NCBI RefSeq assembly: GCF_007489275.1 | Contig: NZ_VLNR01000070.1 | Coordinates: forward strand, 1 to 34,491 | Source of the DNA: Aquimarina algiphila | Lineage (GTDB): Bacteria > Bacteroidota > Bacteroidia > Flavobacteriales > Flavobacteriaceae | DNA length: 34,491 nucleotides | Reading direction: 5' to 3' | Part shown: piece after piece, positions 7,817-15,657 of the stretch | Position numbering within the stretch: the first letter of the stretch is position 1 | How the letters are laid out: the number at the start of each line of letters is the position of its first letter | Notes under the pieces: model-generated | The model's input: only the letters and a program-made list of their open reading frames with translations | The model's database searches: none | Told to the model about the DNA's origin: nothing | Program-made: the position numbers and the translations under genes

Positions 7817-9211
7817 TCAGACATTAATTTCTTCTTTGATGTTATTTTTTATTAATCTATACTTTCCACTTTTTTCTACCGGTATTTCTGCAACATGTTT
7901 TACTTCAATTGTAATACTAGATCCAACACGATCTCGTAAGTTTTTTAAAAATACCTTTTCATACTCGGGTGAGTATATTTGATCATCTTTTTCTATTAAA
8001 ACCAAAAGACTATCAATTACGTCTTGCTGAATTTGAAATTTAACAATCCCCTTAACTCCTTTTAAACAGTTAGATATATTCCCAAGGTTTATTTTACCAA
8101 TTTCTTCAGAATAAATATAATCTGAGATACGTCCCAAAACTTCTTTAACCAATGGATTATTATTTCCACAGTCACAAGTATCATTATCATCTGCTAATTC
8201 AATTTGATCTCCTATATCATATCGTATTAACGGAGTACCATGCGTAGTAAAAGAAGTGACTACAAGTCTTCCTTTTTTACTGGGTTCATTATTTTCATTC
8301 AAAACTTCAAAAACTCCACTTTTTAAATCCATGTGTAGCTTTTTATTCTTGCATTCAAAGATAAATGGTGCTCCTTCAGAAGATGCATATTGATTGTATA
8401 GATTTGTCTTAAAATATCCTTCAAGAACATCTCTAATATCATCTGTGATGGTTTCTGCTGTTGGGAATATTGCTTTTATAATATTTGCAGGAAAATCTAT
8501 ATCATGAGCCATTCCATATTTTGCGATCTCATACATCGTAGAAGGAAAACCAACCATATATTCTGGTTGATATGTGATCAAATTTTCAATATAATATTTT
8601 AAGTATTTTCCGTGAATATGAAAAGTAGAATAATACCTTACTTTATGAATATGATCTGTTTTCCAAAATCTATTTTTTTTCAGATCCGTCTTACCTAAAA
8701 GATTTTTACCACTAAACCATGCGGTTTTCTTCCCTAACTTATATCCAAATTCATTTCTAAAATTATCAAGTAATGCAAATCGTTCCTGTACATCATCAGG
8801 GCTATACAATACTTCTAGAGATTTCCCAGTTGTACCTCCTGTTTTAGAAAGTATACCTTCGCTTTTTTTAACTGTATAAATACCTGAAAGATTGTTTCTT
8901 AAGGTTTCTTTATCAATGATTGGCAGTTGTTTTATATTAGCCAGATCTTCTGGAGATTCTATTTTAGAGAAAATATTTCTATAATACTCAGAATGATTTT
9001 TTGCATGATTAATAAGTTCTTTATACTTCTGTATTTGCAGTTCTTTCAGTTCATCCAATGACAAACTTCTTTTTTGTAAATAATCTTCTAGAAAATATTT
9101 ATATTTTCCTGAATATCTTTTTTTATATGCTAAAAGATTATAAATAGAAACAATCCAATTTTGTACAAAATGCGGAGATTTTTCATAAATCTTGTCCTGC
9201 ATATTTCCCAT
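7817..9211 (-). CDS. CapK/PaaK-like adenylate-forming enzyme
   Basis: The 464-residue protein belongs to the phenylacetate-CoA ligase (PaaK)/CapK branch of the ANL adenylating enzymes. Visible motifs are the ATP loop TGGTTGK (124-130), QYASSEG (274-280, the Y-x-x-x-E region) and IRYDIGD (329-335). A CDCG motif at 346-349 is of the kind seen in PaaK-like proteins. CapK-like genes recur in capsule and exopolysaccharide loci, where their exact substrate is generally unproven; they are expected to activate a carboxylic acid as an acyl-adenylate. It is 2 nt from the upstream gene (9214-10350) and lies between the two GT4 paralogues. It could feed an acyl donor to one of the acyltransferases, for example the MBOAT pair 4244-6598, but that is inference. 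No carrier protein lies beside it. Confidence 0.85.
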   Translation of the reverse strand: MGNMQDKIYEKSPHFVQNWIVSIYNLLAYKKRYSGKYKYFLEDYLQKRSLSLDELKELQIQKYKELINHAKNHSEYYRNIFSKIESPEDLANIKQLPIIDKETLRNNLSGIYTVKKSEGILSKTGGTTGKSLEVLYSPDDVQERFALLDNFRNEFGYKLGKKTAWFSGKNLLGKTDLKKNRFWKTDHIHKVRYYSTFHIHGKYLKYYIENLITYQPEYMVGFPSTMYEIAKYGMAHDIDFPANIIKAIFPTAETITDDIRDVLEGYFKTNLYNQYASSEGAPFIFECKNKKLHMDLKSGVFEVLNENNEPSKKGRLVVTSFTTHGTPLIRYDIGDQIELADDNDTCDCGNNNPLVKEVLGRISDYIYSEEIGKINLGNISNCLKGVKGIVKFQIQQDVIDSLLVLIEKDDQIYSPEYEKVFLKNLRDRVGSSITIEVKHVAEIPVEKSGKYRLIKNNIKEEINV

Positions 9212-9213
9212 AA

Positions 9214-10350
9214 CTATTTATTATTTAGATAAAAGCTTTGTATTTTTTCTGTATTAGATACAATATCATAACCTGCTTCTGAAATTTTATCACTGTTATC
9301 CTGTTTTTTGTATGATAAAGCATTAAATATCTTGTTTACCCAAAAACTAGTTGGTTTTTGAATTGAAACAAACTCAATATCATCGGTTAGTTTTACTTCT
9401 TGAGTAATTGTATCTGATGCAAGAATTTTAAGTCCTGCAGCCTGTGCTTCTATTAAAGTAACAGGAAGTCCTTCATAAAATGATGGAAAAACAAAAACAT
9501 CCATCATCTGAAGTAATTCTGGTATATCTGATCTAACCCCTAACATCTTAACTCGATCCTGAATTCCTAAATCATCAATTTCTTGCTCTATCGCTTGTTG
9601 TAACTCTCCATTACCCACAAGTACTAAAACACAATCTGGCCTTTCTTCTATAATGTTCGCAAATATTCTAAGTAGATACGAATGATTTTTTGCGTTATTA
9701 AGACGTCCTACATGTCCGATTATTACTTTATCTTCTAGATTTAACTCCTTTCTATACTTTTTATCTGTTTCGGGATTATGGATAAACTTTTTGGTATCAA
9801 TAGCATTATTCATGGTGTAAAAATCATTGTTTTCACCAAAAAGCCATTGCCCAGCTTTATCTCCACATGAAAAACGATGTGTAGCATAGGTGCTTACTTT
9901 TTTCTTTAATCTAAATTTTATAAGTTTTTTTACCGTCTCTGTTAGGTTTTCTTTATTTGGAATAAAATTTCTAAGTTTTATATTCTCAAATGCTGTATGC
10001 GCATGTGCAATTCTACAAGGGATTTTAAATTCTCTCGCTATTTTTAAAGGAAAAGAGCTGAATGTATTAAGATGAGAATGTACTATGGCATATTCTGTAT
10101 GTTCTTTAAAAAAGGTCCTTAACCTATTATAATACTCTCCAGGAAAAAAAGGGTTAATAGGATCAATTCTATAAATCTTACCTCCTAAACTTTCTATTTC
10201 ATCATCAAAAGCTGCTTTCTCTTTTCTATGTACTAAAAAATCAAACTGAATTTTATCTCTATCAATATTACGATAATAATTCATGATCATAGATTCTGCT
10301 CCTCCACGATTCATAATGGTAAAAACTTGTAAAACCTTGATAATAGCCAT
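9214..10350 (-). CDS. Family 4 glycosyltransferase, paralogue B
   Basis: This 378-residue GT4 enzyme is the twin of the 6627-7763 product. It keeps the same ends, with IKVLQVFTIMNRGGAESM at the N-terminus and a C-terminal FPSFYEGLPVTLIEAQ with both EX7E Glu residues (E293, E301). Its start codon overlaps the stop of the upstream GT2 gene by one base (TAATG), which indicates coupled translation. The main differences from the twin are in the acceptor-side loops (for example around residues 145-160) and the C-terminal tail, which would fit a changed acceptor with a conserved donor. Donor and linkage cannot be read from sequence. Confidence 0.92.
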   Translation of the reverse strand: MAIIKVLQVFTIMNRGGAESMIMNYYRNIDRDKIQFDFLVHRKEKAAFDDEIESLGGKIYRIDPINPFFPGEYYNRLRTFFKEHTEYAIVHSHLNTFSSFPLKIAREFKIPCRIAHAHTAFENIKLRNFIPNKENLTETVKKLIKFRLKKKVSTYATHRFSCGDKAGQWLFGENNDFYTMNNAIDTKKFIHNPETDKKYRKELNLEDKVIIGHVGRLNNAKNHSYLLRIFANIIEERPDCVLVLVGNGELQQAIEQEIDDLGIQDRVKMLGVRSDIPELLQMMDVFVFPSFYEGLPVTLIEAQAAGLKILASDTITQEVKLTDDIEFVSIQKPTSFWVNKIFNALSYKKQDNSDKISEAGYDIVSNTEKIQSFYLNNK

Positions 10351-11240
10351 TAAAAATCATTTTTAGTTTTGAATCTAATATATAAGTGTAGCAATACTCC
10401 TAGCGGAATTGCGAAGAAGGTGATTAGTTTTTTTGGCGATTCTTTTAAAAATGCACCATTCTTAATAAACAATGAACTTGACACATAATGAATTGCATTT
10501 TTAAATTTATCTTTAAAACCTGTTGCCAATTGCATCCTGCTTTTCCTTGAAAATGCAAAGCCTCTGGGATGTCTCCTATATTGTTTTAACATATTCATAC
10601 TAGAGCCATCTTCCATATATTCTACTACACAAAAAACTTCATTAATTGGTAAAAGCTTATAATCTTGGTCGATCAATTGATATAAATAGCCCAGTGGTAC
10701 AAAACGTTCTCCTTCAAAAATTGGGTATGGAGGATATTTCTTAACTACTTCGGTGCGATACACTAATTTTTTATCTCCTAATACTTTATGAGTATTATAT
10801 AACTCATACATTGTAGTTTCCTTAATCCCCTCTGGAATTTTAGTTCCAATAATAGCTCCGCTTTCATCTGCATCCAATCCTACTAACCCTGCGTATTCTG
10901 ATTTATCCTTAATGGATTCCCAAGCATCTAGTATTTTTTGAATTGCCTCTTCTCCCATAAAATCATCACTATCAATACACACATTAAGTGTTGTCTCGAT
11001 AAGTCGATAGGCCGCATTATGTCCTCCATGCATTCCCAAATTTTTCTGATAATGATATTGTATATCTATCTTGTCTTCCTTAATCCAGGATGCTACTAAT
11101 TCTTTTGTATTATCTGAAGAACCATCATCGATGATAAGCCACTTAAAATCCTGGCTTGACTGTTTCACCAAACTCTCATAACACTTATGCAAGCAATAAG
11201 CACGGTTATATGTCGGAGTAAATACTGTTATTGTTTTCAT
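10350..11240 (-). CDS. Family 2 glycosyltransferase (GT-A)
   Basis: The protein is a cytoplasmic inverting GT2 enzyme. From the ATG at 11238-11240 it is 296 residues and begins MKTITVFTPTYNRAY, the normal first strand of the fold. A longer reading from 11312 would overlap the upstream polymerase gene by 50 nt and add a non-homologous leader, so the shorter start is preferred. Motifs are IIDDGSSDNT (36-45) and the metal-binding C-I-D-S-D-D (88-93). The C-terminus ends in a hydrophobic segment (about 270-290) that may sit on or in the membrane. It probably adds one sugar to the undecaprenyl-linked repeat unit; which one is unknown. Confidence 0.9.
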   Translation of the reverse strand: MKTITVFTPTYNRAYCLHKCYESLVKQSSQDFKWLIIDDGSSDNTKELVASWIKEDKIDIQYHYQKNLGMHGGHNAAYRLIETTLNVCIDSDDFMGEEAIQKILDAWESIKDKSEYAGLVGLDADESGAIIGTKIPEGIKETTMYELYNTHKVLGDKKLVYRTEVVKKYPPYPIFEGERFVPLGYLYQLIDQDYKLLPINEVFCVVEYMEDGSSMNMLKQYRRHPRGFAFSRKSRMQLATGFKDKFKNAIHYVSSSLFIKNGAFLKESPKKLITFFAIPLGVLLHLYIRFKTKNDF

Positions 11241-11262
11241 ATTATTTCTGTTGGTTAGTTTG

Positions 11263-12357
11263 TTATCCAGAATATACATAATACATAGCGTAGGTGAACA
11301 TAAAATAAACAAGTGTTATTTTACCTATCATAAAATGGTGATCCTTAAAAAATCGTTGTTTAAGAAATGGATAAATGGTTACTAATCCCATCATAAACCA
11401 TGATAAGTAAGCAAATCTATTAGAGTAGTTTGCTTTTATCACTAAAATCCAAAACCCATTACAAATCAAATACGTATTTAAAAGTCTAAAATAAAAGGGG
11501 TCTTTAAAATCTTTTTTATAAATAGCATACCATCCGGCAAAAACAGCAAATGAACTATGAAACAAGAAATCCCAACGAAAACCAGTACTTGCAAAAGTAC
11601 CTTCTTCTGCTTGCGCAGTTAAATAATCAGAAAGTCTATCGTCAAATCCCAAGCTACTAAAAATGGATACCCAAAAACCACCCATAGCTAATGAAAGAGG
11701 AATGCAAGCTAACCATCCTTTTAAAAACACTTTAGGATCATTATAAAACCTCGTTATGGTAAAAGCCATTATGGGTAGTGACATGGTTTTATGAAAAGAA
11801 ACCGATAACAAAAAGCACAATATCATAGCTATTGTGTTTTTTCTAAAACTTACCCCTAATAAAAACAAAGATGTAGCAGCGCCATTTCTAATACCATTCA
11901 CTCCATACGTATAAAAAGAGAAAGACACTGCAAACATTAAAAAAGCATAATACCAATACTCTTTAAAAAGTTCCTTAGAGATTCTATATAAGGGTAGTAC
12001 ATATATTGCCGCTGTAACAGTAAAAAACGTTCGAGAAGAAGCTACATAGGATAAACTTTTCATATATAAATGAAAAAGCACATCGGTATCTGATGTTACT
12101 TCTCCTCCTAACCTATAGTAATTGAAATACCTGGTATACGTTCTCATATCTCCAAAAAACTTACCACTTAATGGTCTCTGTCCCATATATAATATGATGT
12201 ATGTCATTAATATAAAACCAGCTATATTAGTGAACGCAATATTTTTATGATCATCTATTTTTAATACGCGAGTATGCAAAAGGGTAAACAAAACCAGAAA
12301 CAGGAATAAATTTATATATACCGGAAAATATTGCTCTACGGGAATAAAATCAAACAT
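11263..12357 (-). CDS. EpsG-family polysaccharide polymerase (Wzy-type)
   Basis: The 364-residue protein is almost entirely membrane-embedded, with about ten hydrophobic segments. It has the EpsG-family pattern: G-Q-R-P-L-S-G and a D-x-x-x-Y-x-x-Y region early (about 60-80), then a conserved G-V-N-G-I-R-N-G-A-A turn in the middle. EpsG-type proteins act as the repeat-unit polymerase in the periplasmic half of Wzx/Wzy pathways. It is the only polymerase candidate in the window and lies between the acetyltransferase and the GT2 gene in the operon. The role is assigned by family and by absence of another candidate. Confidence 0.8.
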   Translation of the reverse strand: MFDFIPVEQYFPVYINLFLFLVLFTLLHTRVLKIDDHKNIAFTNIAGFILMTYIILYMGQRPLSGKFFGDMRTYTRYFNYYRLGGEVTSDTDVLFHLYMKSLSYVASSRTFFTVTAAIYVLPLYRISKELFKEYWYYAFLMFAVSFSFYTYGVNGIRNGAATSLFLLGVSFRKNTIAMILCFLLSVSFHKTMSLPIMAFTITRFYNDPKVFLKGWLACIPLSLAMGGFWVSIFSSLGFDDRLSDYLTAQAEEGTFASTGFRWDFLFHSSFAVFAGWYAIYKKDFKDPFYFRLLNTYLICNGFWILVIKANYSNRFAYLSWFMMGLVTIYPFLKQRFFKDHHFMIGKITLVYFMFTYAMYYVYSG

Positions 12358-12389
12358 ACTCTCCTATTTAATCGTTTGTTTCATAACGC

Positions 12390-12950
12390 TTACTTTTTAT
12401 TAAGTATTCTAGCGGGATTACCAACCGCCGTACAATTATCTGGAATACTCTTGGTAACCACACTACCTGCTCCGATAATGCAATTATCCCCAATAGTAAT
12501 ATCTCCTATTACAATAGCTCCAGTATAAATAGATACATTATTACCTATCGTAGGTCTTTTTCCTTTTTCTTCTCCAATGGTTACCAAATGATTTACATAG
12601 AAGTTATCCCCTATAGCATCAGCGTTTAAGATTGTACAATACGGATGCCCGGTTATAACTCCTCCACCCAGTTTGGTAGTAATATCAATAATAAAATTTT
12701 TCTGTTTTCTGCAATATAGATTAAGAATATGGGATACCAGGCTTCTTGTTCTAAAATAAAATATAGTTCTAAAATCTGGTGAATTTGCCAAAAAATCAAG
12801 AAGTAGCGCATTTTTACCCATATTCATCCCTTTTACAGATGCCCATCGTTCTATATCCATATCAATTTTATTTCTATTCCTACTCAATTTGTATACAAAT
12901 ATGTGTGGAATAAGAAATATTTTGTAAATGGCTACAAGTATTGATTTCAT
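12390..12950 (-). CDS. Left-handed beta-helix O-acetyltransferase (CysE/WcaB-like)
   Basis: The 186-residue protein has an N-terminal helical part (about 1-90) and a C-terminal hexapeptide-repeat beta-helix. The coils run from about residue 97 to the end, with segments such as GDNFYVNHLVTIGE, IGNNVSIYTGAIVIGD and IGDNCIIGAGSVVTKSIPD, closing with AVGNPARIL. The His in YVNHLVTIG is at the usual catalytic position of the serine-acetyltransferase-like group. These soluble trimeric enzymes use acetyl-CoA. In a polysaccharide operon the acceptor is likely a sugar or nucleotide sugar rather than serine, so an O-acetylation of the repeat unit is expected. Confidence 0.85.
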   Translation of the reverse strand: MKSILVAIYKIFLIPHIFVYKLSRNRNKIDMDIERWASVKGMNMGKNALLLDFLANSPDFRTIFYFRTRSLVSHILNLYCRKQKNFIIDITTKLGGGVITGHPYCTILNADAIGDNFYVNHLVTIGEEKGKRPTIGNNVSIYTGAIVIGDITIGDNCIIGAGSVVTKSIPDNCTAVGNPARILNKK

Positions 12951-12996
12951 ATACTATTTATCTTATTTTTATGTGTTTCTCTGTTTGTTACAATTC

Positions 12997-13929
12997 TCAT
13001 TTCAATTTACTTACACTTCTTATTATCGAATCGCAAAGTATACCAGTAAACTCTAACCCACCATGCTTATCCAGGTGATGACCGTCATATGTTTTAAAAT
13101 TTGTATGTGTACTTGATACATTAAAGTTAAAATAATCGATTTGATTAGATGTTGCTACAGTATTCATATCCTTATCAAAATTTTGATAGAATGAATTCTC
13201 GACAGCAACAAAATCAAGGTCAATAGGCATTCTCACCATGTAAACACTTCCATGCTTCTTCAGCTTTTTAATTAAATCGTCAAGGCTATTTAACCTCAAT
13301 GAAGATACCTTATAATTCCTTATCATTTTATCAAACAATCTACCTTGTCTCTTTTTCCATTCATCAAAAACTTTTGGATTTGTTGGTAAATTATTTTCTT
13401 CAAGCCATCCATCTTTATGCATGGTCGATGTCTTTCTAAAAAGTGCTTTAAAATGAAAATAAGTTAAGTTTTTAAAAAGGTATTCATAATTAGGGTTTAC
13501 ATTGACAAAGCTCATATTATGAGGAGGCCTACCAGCTTCTCTAAATTCACCTTTACTATGATCATTATTCTTATCAGATCCAAACATCCACGGGGTAACA
13601 GAAATTATAAAAACTCCATTCTTCGAAGTTTCATCTAATTTCTTCTCAATGCTTTTATTATATAAAGGGCCAATAGGAGTTTCTGCAATAGTTAAGCTAT
13701 AATTAAAAATTGGTAACTCATATTCTAATTCTTTTAGCCGTTCATTTATTACTCTGGGTTGTATACCTTGCATACTTCTAGAATCTCCTATCACCATTGA
13801 TACAGCTTTAGGTGTCGTGAATTTTTGATAAAAATAATCAACATTCCCTCCATATTGCACTAACACAAAAGTGGTTATTGCCAAACAGCAAATAAAAAAA
13901 AGACACAACTTTAAAAGTAATTGTTTCAT
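12997..13929 (-). CDS. SGNH-type protein, DltD-like partner of MBOAT pair 2
   Basis: The 310-residue protein has a single N-terminal membrane anchor (about 5-25) and a periplasmic domain. The SGNH block I is V-I-G-D-S-R-S (46-52), with Ser50 as the likely nucleophile. The C-terminal D-G-H-H (282-285) supplies Asp and His. The gene starts 6 nt after the second MBOAT gene and is fourth in the set adenylation enzyme, carrier, MBOAT, SGNH. In Gram-positive dlt operons DltD is in the same role: an anchored extracytoplasmic protein required to load D-alanine on the polymer. It is similar in plan but clearly divergent in sequence from the other SGNH protein at 4244-5182, so the two pairs probably handle different acyl groups or acceptors. 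Confidence 0.78.
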   Translation of the reverse strand: MKQLLLKLCLFFICCLAITTFVLVQYGGNVDYFYQKFTTPKAVSMVIGDSRSMQGIQPRVINERLKELEYELPIFNYSLTIAETPIGPLYNKSIEKKLDETSKNGVFIISVTPWMFGSDKNNDHSKGEFREAGRPPHNMSFVNVNPNYEYLFKNLTYFHFKALFRKTSTMHKDGWLEENNLPTNPKVFDEWKKRQGRLFDKMIRNYKVSSLRLNSLDDLIKKLKKHGSVYMVRMPIDLDFVAVENSFYQNFDKDMNTVATSNQIDYFNFNVSSTHTNFKTYDGHHLDKHGGLEFTGILCDSIIRSVSKLK

Positions 13930-13935
13930 AATTCT

Positions 13936-15381
13936 TTAAAATTGAAAGTATATAAATGTTTCAGCACTTTTTCCAAAAATTAATATCAAAACAAAAATGA
14001 ATATATAAGAAATCCATCTAAGATAAATATTATAATTTCCTATTTCAAAATCATGTTTCTTTTCTCTGTTCACCCATTCTACTAAAATAAAAAAGCCTAT
14101 TAATGCACTAGTAATTAATGTAGTAGAAGAAAACAATACAGAAGGCAAATCAATAATACTTAACGAAAAAATTCTTTTAAGGTATTCAAACCCAACAGAA
14201 ACGCTTTCTACTCTAAAAAAAACATCAGTAAGCATAATTAAGACAAACAAAAGAATCATCTTAAAAACTTCCTTTAGAGAAGGAAGTAATTTTCCTTTTG
14301 CCACAATTTCTGATGTATTCATTTTTCCAGAAAATACTAATGGTATAAAATAAATACCATGAAGCAGTCCATAAACTACGAATGTCCAATTAGCTCCGTG
14401 CCAGAACCCAACTAAAACAAAAGTGGTAATAATGGAGATAATTAATCCTTTTTTTTGATGTCTTCTCAATGTAAATGACAATGGAGTAAATACATAATCC
14501 ATCATCCATGTTGTTAACGACATATGCCATTTTCTCCAAAAATCACTAATGTTTGTTGAAAAAAATGGAGTAGAAAAATTACGCATCAACTGTATTCCAA
14601 ATAGTTTAGAAACCCCAATAGCCATATTAGAGTATCCAGAAAAATCTGCATACAATTGTATCGCATAGAAAAAAGTTCCTAAAAGTAATGTACTACCTGA
14701 TTCATTCTCATAATTATTAAAAATCGGATTGGCGATTAATGCACAATTTTCTGCAACAACAATTTTGGCAAATAATCCCCATAATATTTGACGTAATCCA
14801 TCTACTGAAACTTCATACGATATAACTCTTTTTTCTTTAATCTGAGGTAGTAAGCTTGATGCTCTTTCTATAGGACCCGAAAGAATTTTAGGGAAAAATG
14901 TTACAAACACAGAAAAATCTAAAAGATTTTCACTTGGCTCTATTTCTTCATTATAGACATCTATTAAATATCCTAGAGTCTGAAATGTAAAGAAACTAAT
15001 TCCCAAAGGCAGTAATATCACCAATGAATTATACGTTGACGTACTTCCAAAAACATTTAGAATCTCATAAAAACCTTCATAGAAAAAATTGAAATATTTA
15101 AAATATAGCAAAAGGCCAACATTAAATACTAAACCAATATATAAGAAAATGCTTTTTTTACGATCTTCTGGAGTACGGTAAATTTTTAATCCTAAATAAT
15201 AATTAATAAGGGTGCTACCTAACAGCAAAATCAAAAATCTCCAATCTGCCCAAGCATAAAAGAATATACTGACTGCTAATAAAAAAAGGTTTTGATATAT
15301 GTTAGATTTACTAAAAACCAGCCAATACAATAAAAACACTGGAATAATAAAAACAACAAAATCTAATGAATTAAAAACCAC
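13936..15381 (-). CDS. MBOAT-family acyltransferase, DltB-like by context, pair 2
   Basis: The 481-residue polytopic protein shows the MBOAT signature twice: FWRKWHMSLTTWMMDY (281-296, His286) and VGFWHGANWTF (324-334, His328). PLGISFFTFQTLGYLID and PKILSGPIERA are also conserved. By sequence it is AlgI-like. By position, directly behind an adenylation enzyme and a carrier protein and ahead of an SGNH gene, it occupies the place of DltB, which takes the aminoacyl group from the carrier at the inner face and passes it outward. The start is GTG at 15381: an in-frame stop lies two codons upstream and there is no ATG, yet the normal family N-terminus (VFNSLDFVVF) starts right there. Confidence 0.9.
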   Translation of the reverse strand: MVFNSLDFVVFIIPVFLLYWLVFSKSNIYQNLFLLAVSIFFYAWADWRFLILLLGSTLINYYLGLKIYRTPEDRKKSIFLYIGLVFNVGLLLYFKYFNFFYEGFYEILNVFGSTSTYNSLVILLPLGISFFTFQTLGYLIDVYNEEIEPSENLLDFSVFVTFFPKILSGPIERASSLLPQIKEKRVISYEVSVDGLRQILWGLFAKIVVAENCALIANPIFNNYENESGSTLLLGTFFYAIQLYADFSGYSNMAIGVSKLFGIQLMRNFSTPFFSTNISDFWRKWHMSLTTWMMDYVFTPLSFTLRRHQKKGLIISIITTFVLVGFWHGANWTFVVYGLLHGIYFIPLVFSGKMNTSEIVAKGKLLPSLKEVFKMILLFVLIMLTDVFFRVESVSVGFEYLKRIFSLSIIDLPSVLFSSTTLITSALIGFFILVEWVNREKKHDFEIGNYNIYLRWISYIFIFVLILIFGKSAETFIYFQF

Positions 15382-15391
15382 TACTTACAAA

Positions 15392-15631
15392 TTAAATTTT
15401 AGTTTGAATTACCGAAACCAGTGACCCCATATTTTTTAGTTTATTAAGATCTCTTAACTTAAAACGAATACTAAATTCTTCTTCGATTTTGGTTATAATC
15501 ATCATATGCGATAGAGAATCCCAACCATCTACATCTTTTGCGGTTAATTCATCATGCATCTCAAAGTTATCATGCTCTAGTATAGATACTAATGCATCAC
15601 TTATTTTACTCTTTATAACATCTACTTCCAT
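15392..15631 (-). CDS. Acyl/aminoacyl carrier protein (DltC-like)
   Basis: The 79-residue acidic protein is a stand-alone phosphopantetheine carrier. The attachment motif is G-W-D-S-L-S-H-M (36-43) with Ser39 as the modified residue, in the usual place at the start of helix 2. Length and fold fit DltC or small acyl carrier proteins. It lies 10 nt before the MBOAT gene and 26 nt after the adenylation-enzyme gene. The natural reading is that the enzyme encoded at 15658-17142 loads an acid, probably an amino acid, onto this carrier, and the MBOAT unloads it. A phosphopantetheinyl transferase would have to come from elsewhere in the genome. Confidence 0.9.
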   Translation of the reverse strand: MEVDVIKSKISDALVSILEHDNFEMHDELTAKDVDGWDSLSHMMIITKIEEEFSIRFKLRDLNKLKNMGSLVSVIQTKI

Positions 15632-15657
15632 AATAATATAATTAGCTCTCTAATATG

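Noticed and set aside
10350..11312. Longer form of the GT2 gene starting at 11312
   Set aside because: It would overlap the end of the polymerase gene by 50 nt and add 24 residues unlike any GT2 N-terminus; the ATG at 11240 starts exactly at the conserved first strand.
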